The position numbers were made by a program, and so were the translations under genes. A stretch of 64,000 nt of DNA from positions 1 through 64,000 of the forward strand of contig CAKZQG010000027.1 in NCBI GenBank assembly GCA_937139605.1, in the 5' to 3' direction. Shown one piece after another: positions 18,062 through 27,092 of the stretch (within the stretch, counting starts at the first letter, position 1; every line of letters begins with the position of its first letter). The notes beneath the pieces are model-generated. The model had not been told where the DNA came from. It saw only the letters and a program-made list of their open reading frames with translations, and searched no databases. Source of the stretch: an uncultured bacterium (lineage in GTDB: Bacteria > DRYD01).

Positions 18062-18814
18062 TTACCTAGCAAAAAGTAAATAAGATAAAGCAAAATTTAA
18101 AATAAAAATCATAATAATAGAATACATAACGGCCTTAGTAGTAGCAATACCAACACCTGCCGAATTTTTACTACTTTTAATACCTTCTATACTACAAATT
18201 AACACAATAGCTATAGCAAAAACTACTGATTTTAATAACCCTGAGTATATATCATATGGTTCTAAGATTCTCTCAATGGATGAAGTATAAACTTTATAAG
18301 ATATTCCTGCATAGATATTAGCCATAAAATATCCGCCTGCTGTCCCTGAAATTATAGATATTAAAGTAATAATAGGTTGAGATATAATTAAAGCGATTAA
18401 TCTTGGTGTAATTAAATAACTTGAGATATTAGCACCCATAGTTTTTAAAGCGTCTATTTGATCAGTAGCATTCATAGTAGAAATTTCAGCAGCAATAGCT
18501 GCACCACTTCTGCCAATTATAACGATAGCACTAAGCATAGGCCCAAATTCTCTTGCCATAGCAACAGCTACTCCACCACCTACCATATCTGCTACCCCAT
18601 ACCTCACTGCTTCCCTTGCTAATTCTAGAGATATTACCATCCCTGAAAAAGTTATTGTCAATACCACTATAAAAAGCGCATTATATCCTAAATGTATAAT
18701 ATAATAAGGAATATATTCGATAGGAAAATCTAACTTTATACTGGATTTAATAACATCTTTTAATATAAAATATATCAAACCAATATATTCTAAAAACAAA
18801 AATAAAACACTCAT
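18062..18814 (-). CDS. mlaE: MlaE-type ABC transporter permease
   Basis: Permease of the MlaE/YrbE family, which with an MlaF ATPase and MlaD-type MCE proteins moves phospholipids between inner and outer membranes. It is evidence for a diderm envelope. Length 250 with five to six membrane segments. The family core is REFGPMLSAIVIIGRSGAAIAAEISTM, followed by EQID-like TDQIDALKTMGAN. No mlaF or mlaD gene is adjacent, so the transporter's genes are dispersed. No clear Shine-Dalgarno. Confidence in the family is high; orthology to E. coli mlaE specifically is inferred. Confidence 0.88.
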   Translation of the reverse strand: MSVLFLFLEYIGLIYFILKDVIKSSIKLDFPIEYIPYYIIHLGYNALFIVVLTITFSGMVISLELAREAVRYGVADMVGGGVAVAMAREFGPMLSAIVIIGRSGAAIAAEISTMNATDQIDALKTMGANISSYLITPRLIALIISQPIITLISIISGTAGGYFMANIYAGISYKVYTSSIERILEPYDIYSGLLKSVVFAIAIVLICSIEGIKSSKNSAGVGIATTKAVMYSIIMIFILNFALSYLLFAR

Positions 18815-18868
18815 TAATAAATTAATTAAATCTATAAATCTTTATTCCTTCTAATAATTATCTAAAAT

Positions 18869-18898
18869 AAAAAAAGGGGAGGCTATGCTCCCCCTTTG
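18869..18898 (-). terminator. Terminator of the glycine-zipper gene
   Basis: On the minus strand AAAGGGGGAG pairs with CTCCCCTTT (one bulged G), loop about CATAGC, followed by a run of Ts. It lies 26 bases past the stop of the 18924 gene. Confidence 0.85.
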
Positions 18899-18923
18899 CA
18901 AGTATCCCATCTACTAAGTCTTT

Positions 18924-19613
18924 TTAAAAGAGCTTTTTAAATATTTTTCCTATTCCTTTAAAAAGCCCTGCTATTCCATCAGCAACTGCTCCAACAAACC
19001 CACCAGCTACTTTACCTATAAACCCACCTACTGCTTTACCAAGGAAGCTTCCACCAATACCTCCTACAATACCTCCTAAGAATCCTCCTATAATAGTACC
19101 TATACCTGGGAATATAGCTGTTCCAATAGCTGCACCAGCTGCTGCTCCTGCTTGCCAACCTACAAATCCACCAGCAATACCTCCAGCCATTCCTCCTATA
19201 CCTTGCCCTATAGCCATACCGTAATCAGTAAATGTAGGTGGTTTAATTGGAGGGAATCCCGGAAATGGCATTGGTCTTGGGAAAGGCATTGGACCACATA
19301 TTGGTCCAGGGAAACCAATTGGGCCACCTACTGGTGGAAATCCAATTGGGCCACCTACTGGTGGAAATCCAATTGGGCCACCTACTGGTGGAAATCCTAT
19401 TGGAGCTCCACCCATTGGATTAAATATAGGTGGTTGGCAACCACAACCTCCTTGTTGTAATTGTAATAATTGAATTAATACCATTATTAGCTGCATTATA
19501 ATATGTGGTGGGATTTGAGGTTGAGGCCTATAAATACATCCCCCTATAGCAATATTATTAATATTAATATTATAAATAGAGCTTAGATTAGGACCTCCTA
19601 TTAATGGAAACAT
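18924..19613 (-). CDS. Pro/Gly-repeat and glycine-zipper protein
   Basis: Unrecognised 229-residue protein. Residues 1-60 hold a hydrophobic helix (HIIMQLIMVLIQLLQLQQ) and CGC. Residues 72-98 are three exact 9-residue repeats IGFPPVGGP. Residues 130-210 form a long glycine-zipper region (repeated GGxxGG) able to insert in membranes. The tail GLFKGIGKIFKKLF is cationic and amphipathic, like a membrane-active peptide. Cysteines are at 26, 57, 59 and 106. It has no classical signal peptide. A monocistronic unit with the shared tandem-box promoter, an AGGAGGTGT ribosome-binding site and a terminator, so probably abundant. A structural surface protein or a secreted membrane-active effector are both possible. 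Confidence 0.8.
   Translation of the reverse strand: MFPLIGGPNLSSIYNININNIAIGGCIYRPQPQIPPHIIMQLIMVLIQLLQLQQGGCGCQPPIFNPMGGAPIGFPPVGGPIGFPPVGGPIGFPPVGGPIGFPGPICGPMPFPRPMPFPGFPPIKPPTFTDYGMAIGQGIGGMAGGIAGGFVGWQAGAAAGAAIGTAIFPGIGTIIGGFLGGIVGGIGGSFLGKAVGGFIGKVAGGFVGAVADGIAGLFKGIGKIFKKLF
19315..19395 (-). repeat. Three 27-bp in-frame tandem repeats
   Basis: Three consecutive 27-bp units (19315-19341, 19342-19368, 19369-19395) are identical and encode the IGFPPVGGP repeats of the glycine-zipper protein. A further degenerate unit follows. Copy number could vary by slippage. Confidence 0.95.
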
Positions 19614-19627
19614 ATTTTAAACACCTC

Positions 19628-19726
19628 CTATTTTTTTGTTTTTTTATTTTTAGTTTTCAATATATATATAATCATTTTTAAAAAAAATAAAGGCTTTGAT
19701 ATCATTTTTTTACAATTTTTTTACAA
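19628..19726 (-). promoter_or_regulatory. Tandem-box promoter of the glycine-zipper gene
   Basis: On the minus strand two direct copies of TTGTAAAAAAA occupy 19726-19705. TGATTATATATATA is at 19674-19661 and ATTGAA starts at 19661, 43-44 bp past the box. AGGAGGTGT lies shortly before the ATG at 19613. It matches the promoters at 10517, 11186 and 47700 in order and spacing. Confidence 0.7.
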
Positions 19727-19799
19727 AATTAGTTTTTATATTTTTTTTATTGGTTTTATAGAGGTTAAACTAATAAAGTTGTATAATAATAAGAATAAG

Positions 19800-19873
19800 G
19801 GGGTTGTAGCTCAAAAGGATAGAGCGTTGCCCTCCTAAGGCAAAGGTTGCCGGTTCGATTCCGGCCAACCCCA
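19800..19873 (+). tRNA. tRNA-Arg(CCU)
   Basis: Complete 74-nt cloverleaf. The acceptor stem is GGGGTTG with CAACCCC, then TA and a GCTC/GAGC D stem. The anticodon stem TTGCC/GGCAA carries loop CTCCTAA with anticodon CCT, reading AGG (Arg). The T arm is GCCGG-TTCGATT-CCGGC and the discriminator is A. CCA is not encoded. A TATAAT-like -10 (GTATAATAAT) lies about 17 bases upstream. Confidence 0.97.
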
Positions 19874-20236
19874 TCTAATGTTCACAAAATAAAAAAATTG
19901 CTAATAATACCTTTTTTTAAAAGAGTTAGAATTAATACTATTTAGATAATTCAATTGAGATAATTCATAGTTAGAAAATAAATTCTCTTGATAAAATTTA
20001 GTTTTTATAACATTAGTAGAAGAAATTTGATAATATTGGAAATTGATGATAGCAGGGGATAAAACAATGCTATCTAAATCTTTTAAATCCAGCACTGTTA
20101 ATAAAACAAGTTTATGCTAATTTTAGAATATATCTAGATTCCAATCAGAAAGCCCCTACTTAATAATTTAGATTTAGCTAACTTGAATACCACAATTCCC
20201 ATATAAAAATATAAAAATAAATAATTTATAAATCTA
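19874..20236. other. Gene-free stretch, no feature identified
   Basis: I see no supportable gene or structured RNA between the tRNA and the kinase-like gene. A 64-codon minus-strand open frame (20095-19901, GTG start) has no ribosome-binding site and no recognisable motif. It could be a gene remnant. Confidence 0.4.
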
Positions 20237-22129
20237 TCACTTTAATTTCTGTAAAACAATTTTAAATATATAATTTAGAATAAAATAAACACTTAACCCT
20301 AAAAAAATAATATTAATAATCAAAATAAATGAAAATAATTTTAAATCTTTAAAAAATATCAAACTACTAATAACTGATAATATAAAAACAAAAATAATAA
20401 CGAAAATTTTTATTTTTTTTAAATAGTTTTCTAAAAATTCATTCAAAGGACTAGAAATTTTTATTGAAATAAAACTATTTAATTTCATATTAACTTCTTT
20501 TAAAATCTCTGATTTGTTTAACTCTTCTAGTTTAATATTTAATAGTTCTTGTTTTAAATTTTCATATATAAAATAAATTAAAATACCGTAAGATTTATCT
20601 TTATATAAGCTAATAAATATATTAACTATCTTTTTTAGATTTTCTTCATCTAAAAATTGAACAAAATTAACAATAATAACTTTAAAATAATAAAAACTTT
20701 TCTCATCTAAATTATATTTTTTTTGTATATCACTTTGATTTTTATCTATAAATGAAAATAAACTAAAGAGAATACTAACTTTATAGTAGGTAAATAAATC
20801 TAAATTTAAAGGTATAAAAACAAAAATACTATTCATAAAATCTACAAAAGTCGAATTCAATATATTGTTTTGCTTTAGTTTAAAAGCAACATAGTCTTGT
20901 ATACCAGAAACATTTTGGTAATAAATTATATTACTTTCAATTTCAATTCTTTTAACTAAATTAAAATCTGTTAAATCTTTATAAAATTTTGATTCTTGTT
21001 TAGATTTATTATCTATTTTTTCTTGGGTAACTTCATTTTTAGATACATAAAAACTAATGTTATCTATAATTTTATCCTGAATTTTATCTTGATCTATAAA
21101 TTGTTTGTTTTCAGATTCTAAATTTTTATGCTCTTTTTGTTTATCAAGATGATACTTAACTAGATCTTTTTTTAATTCATTTTTTATAGCACTTAAATTT
21201 TTTCTTTGATTAAACAAAAGATAGCCTAAAATAAAATTTTTAAATAAAATCTCTTTAAAGTTAGAATATCTAAAATAGTTTTTGCAAACTTCTTTTAAAT
21301 TGTTATACTTAATTTGATCTAGATAAGGTAATTGAGAAGAAATATTTATATTTTGTTTTATATCAGGTGGCCAAGTCTTTACCTTATAATCTACATGATA
21401 CAAAAAATTTTGTAACATATTATGATTAATATTAGCAGCTTTTATAAAATCAAAAACATTTAAACCTGTTAAAATATAAAAAATAAAATTAGTAGCTAAC
21501 CAAAGCTCAGAATAAATATTATATTCATTTTTAAAAAAAGCCTCTGGAGGTAATATAAAATCACTACTAATAAAACCAACATCTTTTAAATCATTTACAT
21601 TGATTTTTTCTATATTTCTTATTGTTATAAAAAAACCTTGCTCATTTTCAATAACTAAAAAATTATCTAATTTAAAATCACAAAGCAGAACACTATTTTC
21701 ATGAAAAAAAATTAATAAATCAATTAATTTATTATAAATTTCTATCCTTTTATAACTAAAAATTTCTTGGTTATTTAAAAAATTGTCTAAACTAATATAA
21801 TTTTGTTTTTTAAAAAGCAAAAGCATATTTTTGGTACCTTTATTAAAAATTTTCCCATCATCTAAAAAATAACCAATAGGTAAAGAATTTTCCAAACTAA
21901 TCTTTATAAAATTATCCTCAGTTTTATTATTTAATAAATCATATATAAACTCTATTCTTTTTATCAAATCTTTATAGAATTTATTAACATTTAATACATC
22001 GTTAATAACCTTTAAAAAATAATCATTATATTCATAAAAATCTACTAGATTTTGGCCTTTATTAACTAAAATTAAATTAGATTCTTTTATATTTATTTTT
22101 TTATTTGAATTGAAGAGTTTTATTTCCAT
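20237..22129 (-). CDS. Protein-kinase-like membrane protein
   Basis: A 630-residue protein whose first 300 residues resemble a eukaryotic-type kinase fold. LLCDFKLDNFL (149-158) replaces the HRDLKPEN catalytic loop and keeps D151, K153 and N156. LPPEAF (193-198) matches the APE region, and SELWLATNFIFYILTG matches the following helix. The glycine loop is not evident and DFG appears replaced by RNIE, so it may be a pseudokinase. A charged middle region (330-400) is followed by a helical domain and two membrane segments at about 570-625. No Shine-Dalgarno. Upstream is tsaD on the same strand, 60 bp away; no obvious substrate gene is near. Confidence 0.6.
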   Translation of the reverse strand: MEIKLFNSNKKINIKESNLILVNKGQNLVDFYEYNDYFLKVINDVLNVNKFYKDLIKRIEFIYDLLNNKTEDNFIKISLENSLPIGYFLDDGKIFNKGTKNMLLLFKKQNYISLDNFLNNQEIFSYKRIEIYNKLIDLLIFFHENSVLLCDFKLDNFLVIENEQGFFITIRNIEKINVNDLKDVGFISSDFILPPEAFFKNEYNIYSELWLATNFIFYILTGLNVFDFIKAANINHNMLQNFLYHVDYKVKTWPPDIKQNINISSQLPYLDQIKYNNLKEVCKNYFRYSNFKEILFKNFILGYLLFNQRKNLSAIKNELKKDLVKYHLDKQKEHKNLESENKQFIDQDKIQDKIIDNISFYVSKNEVTQEKIDNKSKQESKFYKDLTDFNLVKRIEIESNIIYYQNVSGIQDYVAFKLKQNNILNSTFVDFMNSIFVFIPLNLDLFTYYKVSILFSLFSFIDKNQSDIQKKYNLDEKSFYYFKVIIVNFVQFLDEENLKKIVNIFISLYKDKSYGILIYFIYENLKQELLNIKLEELNKSEILKEVNMKLNSFISIKISSPLNEFLENYLKKIKIFVIIFVFILSVISSLIFFKDLKLFSFILIINIIFLGLSVYFILNYIFKIVLQKLK

Positions 22130-22188
22130 AAATTATTCCGTAAATTTAAGTAATATAAATTATTAGGAAATTTATTTATTTCTGATAA

Positions 22189-23280
22189 TTAATTATTTTT
22201 AAATATTTTAATTCCTTCTTCTTCTGAAGGATAAACATCAAAATCAATAATATCATTATTTATTTTGTTAAAAAATGATTTATAAATAAAAAAGGTGGCA
22301 ATGGCAATCATAGCTGCATTATCTGTACATAAATTAACAGAAGGAATATACAAATTTATTTTAAATTTATTAGCTAACTCTATTAGCCTTTTTCTTAAAA
22401 AAGAATTAGCAGCTACACCACCACCTACAAATATTGAATTTATACCCCTTAAATTACCTTTATATTCCTTTAAAATTAATTCAATTTTTTTTATAATATG
22501 CTCTATAGCAGAATATTGAAAATAATAACATATTTTCTTTATTTCAATATCCTTTTGTTCTGGATCTAAGTTATTAAAATTTATATTTTTTATGTGTCTA
22601 AGAACAGCAGTTTTTAAACCACTATAACTAAAATCTTTAGATTTTGGAATAGGGAATATTGGTTTTTCATTTAAAGTAGGAGTATAATTTTGTGCTAATT
22701 TATCAATTACAGGTCCACCTGGAAATCCTAAGTTTAAAAGCCTAGCAACCTTATCATAAGCTTCTCCTACCGCATCATCTAACGTATTCATTATTAACTC
22801 GATTTTAATAGGTAAGAAATTTTCAATAAAATATAAATTAGTATGTCCTCCTGAAACAACTAACCCTAAAGCAGGAAATAAATCTTTAAAATCTATTGAA
22901 TTAAAATCAATTTTTGCGAAATTAGCAAATAAATGCCCCCATAAATGATTCACAGGGATAACAGGCTTAGATAAAATAACTCCAAGGGTTTTAGCCATTG
23001 CAACCCCAGAAGCTAAAGCCCCAACCAACCCAGGAAACGCACTAACACCTATTAACTCTATTTTATTTATATCAAAATTCTCTATAGCTTTAGCTAATAT
23101 TTTTATTATATTTTCTTGATGTTTCCTAAACGCTTGTTCAGGATAAATACCCCCAAAAATTTTATGGATATCCTGTGATAAAATTATGTTACTTATAATA
23201 TCAAATTTTAAATTATCATAAGCCTTAACAATACTAACAGAAGTTTCATCACAAGTAGTCTCTATCCCTAAAATATACAT
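22189..23280 (-). CDS. tsaD: tRNA threonylcarbamoyladenosine transferase TsaD
   Basis: Catalytic subunit transferring threonylcarbamoyl to A37 of ANN-decoding tRNAs, with TsaB, TsaC and TsaE. An ASKHA fold of 363 residues. Diagnostic elements are GIETTCDETSVSIV, VNHLWGHLFANF (the metal-binding HxxxH near 116-120), VSGGHTNLYF, DDAVGEAYDKVARLL, FSYSGLKTAVLRHI and FVGGGVAANSFLRKRL. No Shine-Dalgarno is obvious. None of its partner genes lie in the window. The small plus-strand frame inside it is a shadow. Confidence 0.96.
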   Translation of the reverse strand: MYILGIETTCDETSVSIVKAYDNLKFDIISNIILSQDIHKIFGGIYPEQAFRKHQENIIKILAKAIENFDINKIELIGVSAFPGLVGALASGVAMAKTLGVILSKPVIPVNHLWGHLFANFAKIDFNSIDFKDLFPALGLVVSGGHTNLYFIENFLPIKIELIMNTLDDAVGEAYDKVARLLNLGFPGGPVIDKLAQNYTPTLNEKPIFPIPKSKDFSYSGLKTAVLRHIKNINFNNLDPEQKDIEIKKICYYFQYSAIEHIIKKIELILKEYKGNLRGINSIFVGGGVAANSFLRKRLIELANKFKINLYIPSVNLCTDNAAMIAIATFFIYKSFFNKINNDIIDFDVYPSEEEGIKIFKNN

Positions 23281-23437
23281 ATTTTTATTAATATTATTCT
23301 AAAAAGAAAATCATTATACCTTTAAAAAGAAACTATATTATATTAAAAGGTTATAAAAAAAACTTAATAAAAAAGAGGTAATGAATAAAAAATTTATAAT
23401 TATAAAATAAGAAGTATAAAAAGGGGGTGCTGATTTT

Positions 23438-23695
23438 ATGGCACAAAAAAAATCTGGTAGTGCTAGTAAGAACGGTCGAGATAGCAACAGCAAAAGACTA
23501 GGAGTAAAATTATATGAAGGTCAATTAGCAAAACCTGGAAATATTATTATCCGTCAAAGAGGTACTAAATTCTATCCAGGGATAAACACTGATCTAGGTA
23601 ATGACTATACTATCTTTGCTACAGTCGAAGGAATAGTAAAATTTAGAAAAACTAGAACTAAAACTTTTGTTGATGTATTACCTCTAAGTAATTAA
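23438..23695 (+). CDS. rpmA: Large ribosomal subunit protein bL27
   Basis: Ribosomal protein bL27, 85 residues, which sits near the peptidyl-transferase centre. The N-terminal [16 protein letters not shown] tail and [15 protein letters not shown] core are diagnostic. A strong AAAGGGGGTG ribosome-binding site precedes the ATG. Normally rplU (bL21) lies directly upstream and obgE downstream; neither is here. The next gene is an RNase E/G homologue 77 bp later, echoing the rng-rplU-rpmA neighbourhood seen in other bacteria but in a different order. Confidence 0.97.
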   Translation: MAQKKSGSASKNGRDSNSKRLGVKLYEGQLAKPGNIIIRQRGTKFYPGINTDLGNDYTIFATVEGIVKFRKTRTKTFVDVLPLSN

Positions 23696-23772
23696 AATCA
23701 TTATTATCATAACATCTTTAAATACTATTAAATTTGCTAATTTTTTTTAAATAGGTAGTTATTTTCTATTTT

Positions 23773-25509
23773 ATGAAAAAAGAAGAAAAAATAATTTTAA
23801 TACAAAGTTTCTTAAAGCCCATTATTTGTGTAATACTTCAAAATAACAATATAATTAATATATTCTTTGATACAGAAGAAGAAGAGGTAGGGAATATATA
23901 TAAAGGGAAAATAACTAATATAACTCCAGGGATAAATGCGTGCTTTGTTAGTTTGGGTAACTCACAATCGGGATTCCTTAATTTTAATGATATCCCAGAT
24001 AATTTAAAAAATAAAATAAAAACAGGGAATCATATATTAGTAAAAATAAAAAAATCTGGGCTAAAAAATAAATTACCTCAGCTTAGTGCAAATATTACAA
24101 TAGCCGGTAAATATGTGATACTTTTACCTTATGAAAATTCTATAAAAATTTCATCTAAAATAATAGAGGACGATATAAAGGAAGTTCTAATAAACATAAT
24201 CTTAAATATAAGATCAAATTTAGCTGAAAAATATAATGACGAAATTTTAAATATAGAAAATATAGGTTTTATAGCAAGAACAGCTTCTAAAGAAGTTGAA
24301 GCAACTGAAATTTATAAAGACATGGAAATCCTTATCAAAATCTGGAAAAATATAATAAATGATTTTAACGCTACAAAACATGAAAAACTAATCTATACTG
24401 ACGATTACTTACCAATTAGAATAATCAGAGAATATTTTGATAGCAAAACTCAAGTTATAGTAGATAACAAGGAAATCTATCAAAAATTAAAAAATTATCT
24501 TTCATTGTTCTCTAAGGATTATTCAAGTAAAATATTTTTTTATGATACAACAAAAACTAATAAATCTTTAATAGATTATTATGATTTAAAAATAGAGTTA
24601 TCAAAATATTTAGAAAAAAAAGTATGGTTAAAATCTGGCGGATCTATAATAATTCAAACGACAGAATTAGGTACATTAATAGATGTAAATTCAGGAAGCT
24701 ATATAGGTTCTAATCCAATAGAAACTTCAAAAAATACTAACATAGAAGCAGCTATAGAAATAGCTAAACAAATAAAAATAAGAAACTTAACAGGTATCAT
24801 TTTAATAGATTTTCTAAAAATCCCAGATACCTCACAATCTGAAATAATAAAAAACCAAATAATAGAAACCTTAAAAGAGCATTTAAAAGATGATAAAATA
24901 AAAACCCATATCTGGGGATTTACTAATTTAGGTATATTAGAATTAACAAGGCAACGCACAGAAAGCGATATATATACTAGATTAGCCACCCCTTGTGAAT
25001 TTTGTAATTCCGTTGGATACATCATAAACCCTAAATATCAAGTTCTACAAATAATTAATAATATAAACTCTACTATTTTAAAAACCCAACATTTTAAGGA
25101 AAAAAATATCTACTTAGAAACTAGCTCCTATATTATCCCTTACTTAATAGAATATATCCTTAATTTTGATTATGATAAAATTCTAAAAGAAAACAATGTT
25201 AATTTTATCTTAAAATCCTTTAAATCTGTATATTATATCTCTAAATATGATTTTTATAAATTAAGATTTTATGATAGTCTTTCAAAAATAAATATAAATG
25301 ATTTTCCAGAAAATAATGAAATAATAGAATTAGAAGTATGGAATATTCCTGAACTTAATACTAATAATTTATATTCAATATACAAAGGTTATCCTGTCAT
25401 TATTAAAAAAGATAACTACGATATATTTACTAAAAAGATAAATGAATCTAAATTAAAAATTATTAAAACTTATAAATATTACTTAATTGAATCAGAACAA
25501 TTAACATAA
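23773..25509 (+). CDS. rng: Ribonuclease E/G family endoribonuclease
   Basis: Endoribonuclease for rRNA maturation and mRNA decay, 578 residues. The S1 RNA-binding domain is near 35-100 (GNIYKGKITNITPGINACFVSLG). The catalytic magnesium aspartates are in GTLIDVNSGS (near 303) and IILIDFL (near 346). The zinc-link CEFC follows ELTRQRTES near 407-410. There is no long C-terminal degradosome scaffold, so it is of RNase G size with extra C-terminal sequence. No Shine-Dalgarno. It sits between rpmA and a serine protease gene. Confidence 0.92.
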   Translation: MKKEEKIILIQSFLKPIICVILQNNNIINIFFDTEEEEVGNIYKGKITNITPGINACFVSLGNSQSGFLNFNDIPDNLKNKIKTGNHILVKIKKSGLKNKLPQLSANITIAGKYVILLPYENSIKISSKIIEDDIKEVLINIILNIRSNLAEKYNDEILNIENIGFIARTASKEVEATEIYKDMEILIKIWKNIINDFNATKHEKLIYTDDYLPIRIIREYFDSKTQVIVDNKEIYQKLKNYLSLFSKDYSSKIFFYDTTKTNKSLIDYYDLKIELSKYLEKKVWLKSGGSIIIQTTELGTLIDVNSGSYIGSNPIETSKNTNIEAAIEIAKQIKIRNLTGIILIDFLKIPDTSQSEIIKNQIIETLKEHLKDDKIKTHIWGFTNLGILELTRQRTESDIYTRLATPCEFCNSVGYIINPKYQVLQIINNINSTILKTQHFKEKNIYLETSSYIIPYLIEYILNFDYDKILKENNVNFILKSFKSVYYISKYDFYKLRFYDSLSKININDFPENNEIIELEVWNIPELNTNNLYSIYKGYPVIIKKDNYDIFTKKINESKLKIIKTYKYYLIESEQLT

Positions 25510-25534
25510 CTTTATAAAAAAGGGGGTAATATAA

Positions 25535-27076
25535 ATGAAAAAAAATAAATTTATAAAAAATAATTATTTAAAATTTTTTTTAGTTTTTATATTTTTAAAT
25601 TTATCAATTTTTTTTATTTTTTTTAAGACAATATTAGCTAATACTGGTTTAACAGACAGCCAAAAAATAATAGAAATAAATAAACCATCAGTAGTACTAA
25701 TAGTAATGAATATAAAAGGCCAAATACAATATAGGCAGCCAATATTTAATCAAACTAAAGCTCAACAAATAGTAACTCAATACCTACAAGAAGCCTACTA
25801 TCAAGGAAAAATAGATATAAATAGTGAAGAACAAGTTTTAACATTTATGCTAAAGCTAATGTTAGAAAAACCAACATTATTTTTTGATTTTAGTGATAGA
25901 ACTAAAAATGTAGAAGTTAATGTTACATCAGTAGGTAGTGGAGTTATAATAAACCCTAATGGCTATGTTTTAACAGCTGCTCATTGTGTTAAGGTAGATG
26001 AAGAAGAAGCTAAACAGGCAGTATTAGAAAAAACTTTATTATCAACGATGACTGAAGATTTATATACTTCATTTGAACAAGAAGCAGGAGTAAAATTAAA
26101 TAAAACCCAAGAAAAACTACTATCTCAATTAGCACAAAAAGTAACATTAATGGGAATAAGTAATTTAGATTACCAAGAAGAGATATATGTAGGACTGGGG
26201 GTTGCAGAAAAGGGGAGGGCTAATGTAAGTGCATTTTTAAAACCTGCTAATGTAGTAAAATTGGGAGCTATTGGTAAAGCTAAAGATATTAGTGGTATAG
26301 GTAGGGACTTAGCTATTATCAAAATAGATTCAGTTAATTTACCTACATCAATTATATCAAACATAGAGCCAACAGAAGGACAAGAAGTATATATAATAGG
26401 ATATCCAGCTAAAGTTCACTTCTTTGCCGGTTCATTATTTGATCAATTTGATGTACTAAAACCAACAGTAACAAGGGGAACAATATCTGCTGTAAGAACC
26501 TCAGCTAAAGGTGTTAGGTCTTTACAAACTGATGCTTTAATAACGGGAGGAAATAGCGGCGGTCCTGGATATAACTTAAACGGTGAAGTAATAGGAACAG
26601 CTACCTGGGTTATAGTAGATCCTCAAGCAGGTATCAAAACTGATAACTATGGATTCTTAGTTTCTTGTAAGGAAATCCAAGATTTCCTAAAAGAAAGTAG
26701 TATCCAAAATATACAAAGTCAAGTAGATAAACTATATAAAGAAGCATTAAATGATTTCTGGAATCAAAAGTACAAAAAGGCTATAAAAAAATTTAAAGAA
26801 GTGGAAACATTATATCCCGATCATCCATATACTAAAGAATACATAGCTAGGGCTCAAGAACAAATTAACCAAGGAAAAGATAAAAGCTTTCCCATTGATT
26901 TAAGCGGAAACACTGTATGGATAATAGTAGCTTTAATTTCTTGTTGTTTATGTTTTGGGATTATTGGTATAGGAGCTGCTTTAGCTTTCTTCTTTATTAA
27001 TAAAAATAAACAAAAAAATCAAAACCAAAACCAAAATCAAAATCAAAATCAAAATCCTCAAAATATATCCAATTAA
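25535..27076 (+). CDS. Membrane-anchored trypsin-like serine protease
   Basis: Extracytoplasmic S1/HtrA-like protease, 513 residues. A signal anchor is at 13-35. The catalytic triad lies in LTAAHCV (His), GRDLAIIKID (Asp) and ITGGNSGGPGY (Ser), with an unusually long His-Asp insertion. After the protease domain comes a TPR-like helical pair (ALNDFWNQKYKKAIKKF) instead of a PDZ domain. A second membrane segment follows (about 470-495), then a C-terminal NQ-repeat tail (Q-N dipeptides). An AAAGGGGGTAAT ribosome-binding site precedes the ATG. Substrates are unknown; envelope quality control is the likely role. Confidence 0.85.
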   Translation: MKKNKFIKNNYLKFFLVFIFLNLSIFFIFFKTILANTGLTDSQKIIEINKPSVVLIVMNIKGQIQYRQPIFNQTKAQQIVTQYLQEAYYQGKIDINSEEQVLTFMLKLMLEKPTLFFDFSDRTKNVEVNVTSVGSGVIINPNGYVLTAAHCVKVDEEEAKQAVLEKTLLSTMTEDLYTSFEQEAGVKLNKTQEKLLSQLAQKVTLMGISNLDYQEEIYVGLGVAEKGRANVSAFLKPANVVKLGAIGKAKDISGIGRDLAIIKIDSVNLPTSIISNIEPTEGQEVYIIGYPAKVHFFAGSLFDQFDVLKPTVTRGTISAVRTSAKGVRSLQTDALITGGNSGGPGYNLNGEVIGTATWVIVDPQAGIKTDNYGFLVSCKEIQDFLKESSIQNIQSQVDKLYKEALNDFWNQKYKKAIKKFKEVETLYPDHPYTKEYIARAQEQINQGKDKSFPIDLSGNTVWIIVALISCCLCFGIIGIGAALAFFFINKNKQKNQNQNQNQNQNQNPQNISN

Positions 27077-27092
27077 TTAATTTAATAATATT

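Noticed and set aside
19315-19395. CRISPR-like array
   Set aside because: The three 27-bp units are contiguous without spacers and encode protein repeats.
19152-19460. 102-codon plus-strand frame rich in Trp and Ser repeats
   Set aside because: It is antisense to the Gly/Pro repeats of the 18924 gene, which has the promoter and ribosome-binding site. The repeat composition simply mirrors that gene.
19901-20095. 64-codon minus-strand frame
   Set aside because: GTG start without a ribosome-binding site and no motif; not supportable as a gene, though a remnant is possible.
24699-25025. 108-codon minus-strand frame within the RNase E/G gene
   Set aside because: It is antisense to a region carrying catalytic and zinc-link motifs, with no ribosome-binding site.
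27010-27060. CAAAAC/CAAAAT repeats as a DNA repeat array
   Set aside because: They encode the Gln-Asn tail of the serine protease in frame and are low-complexity coding sequence.
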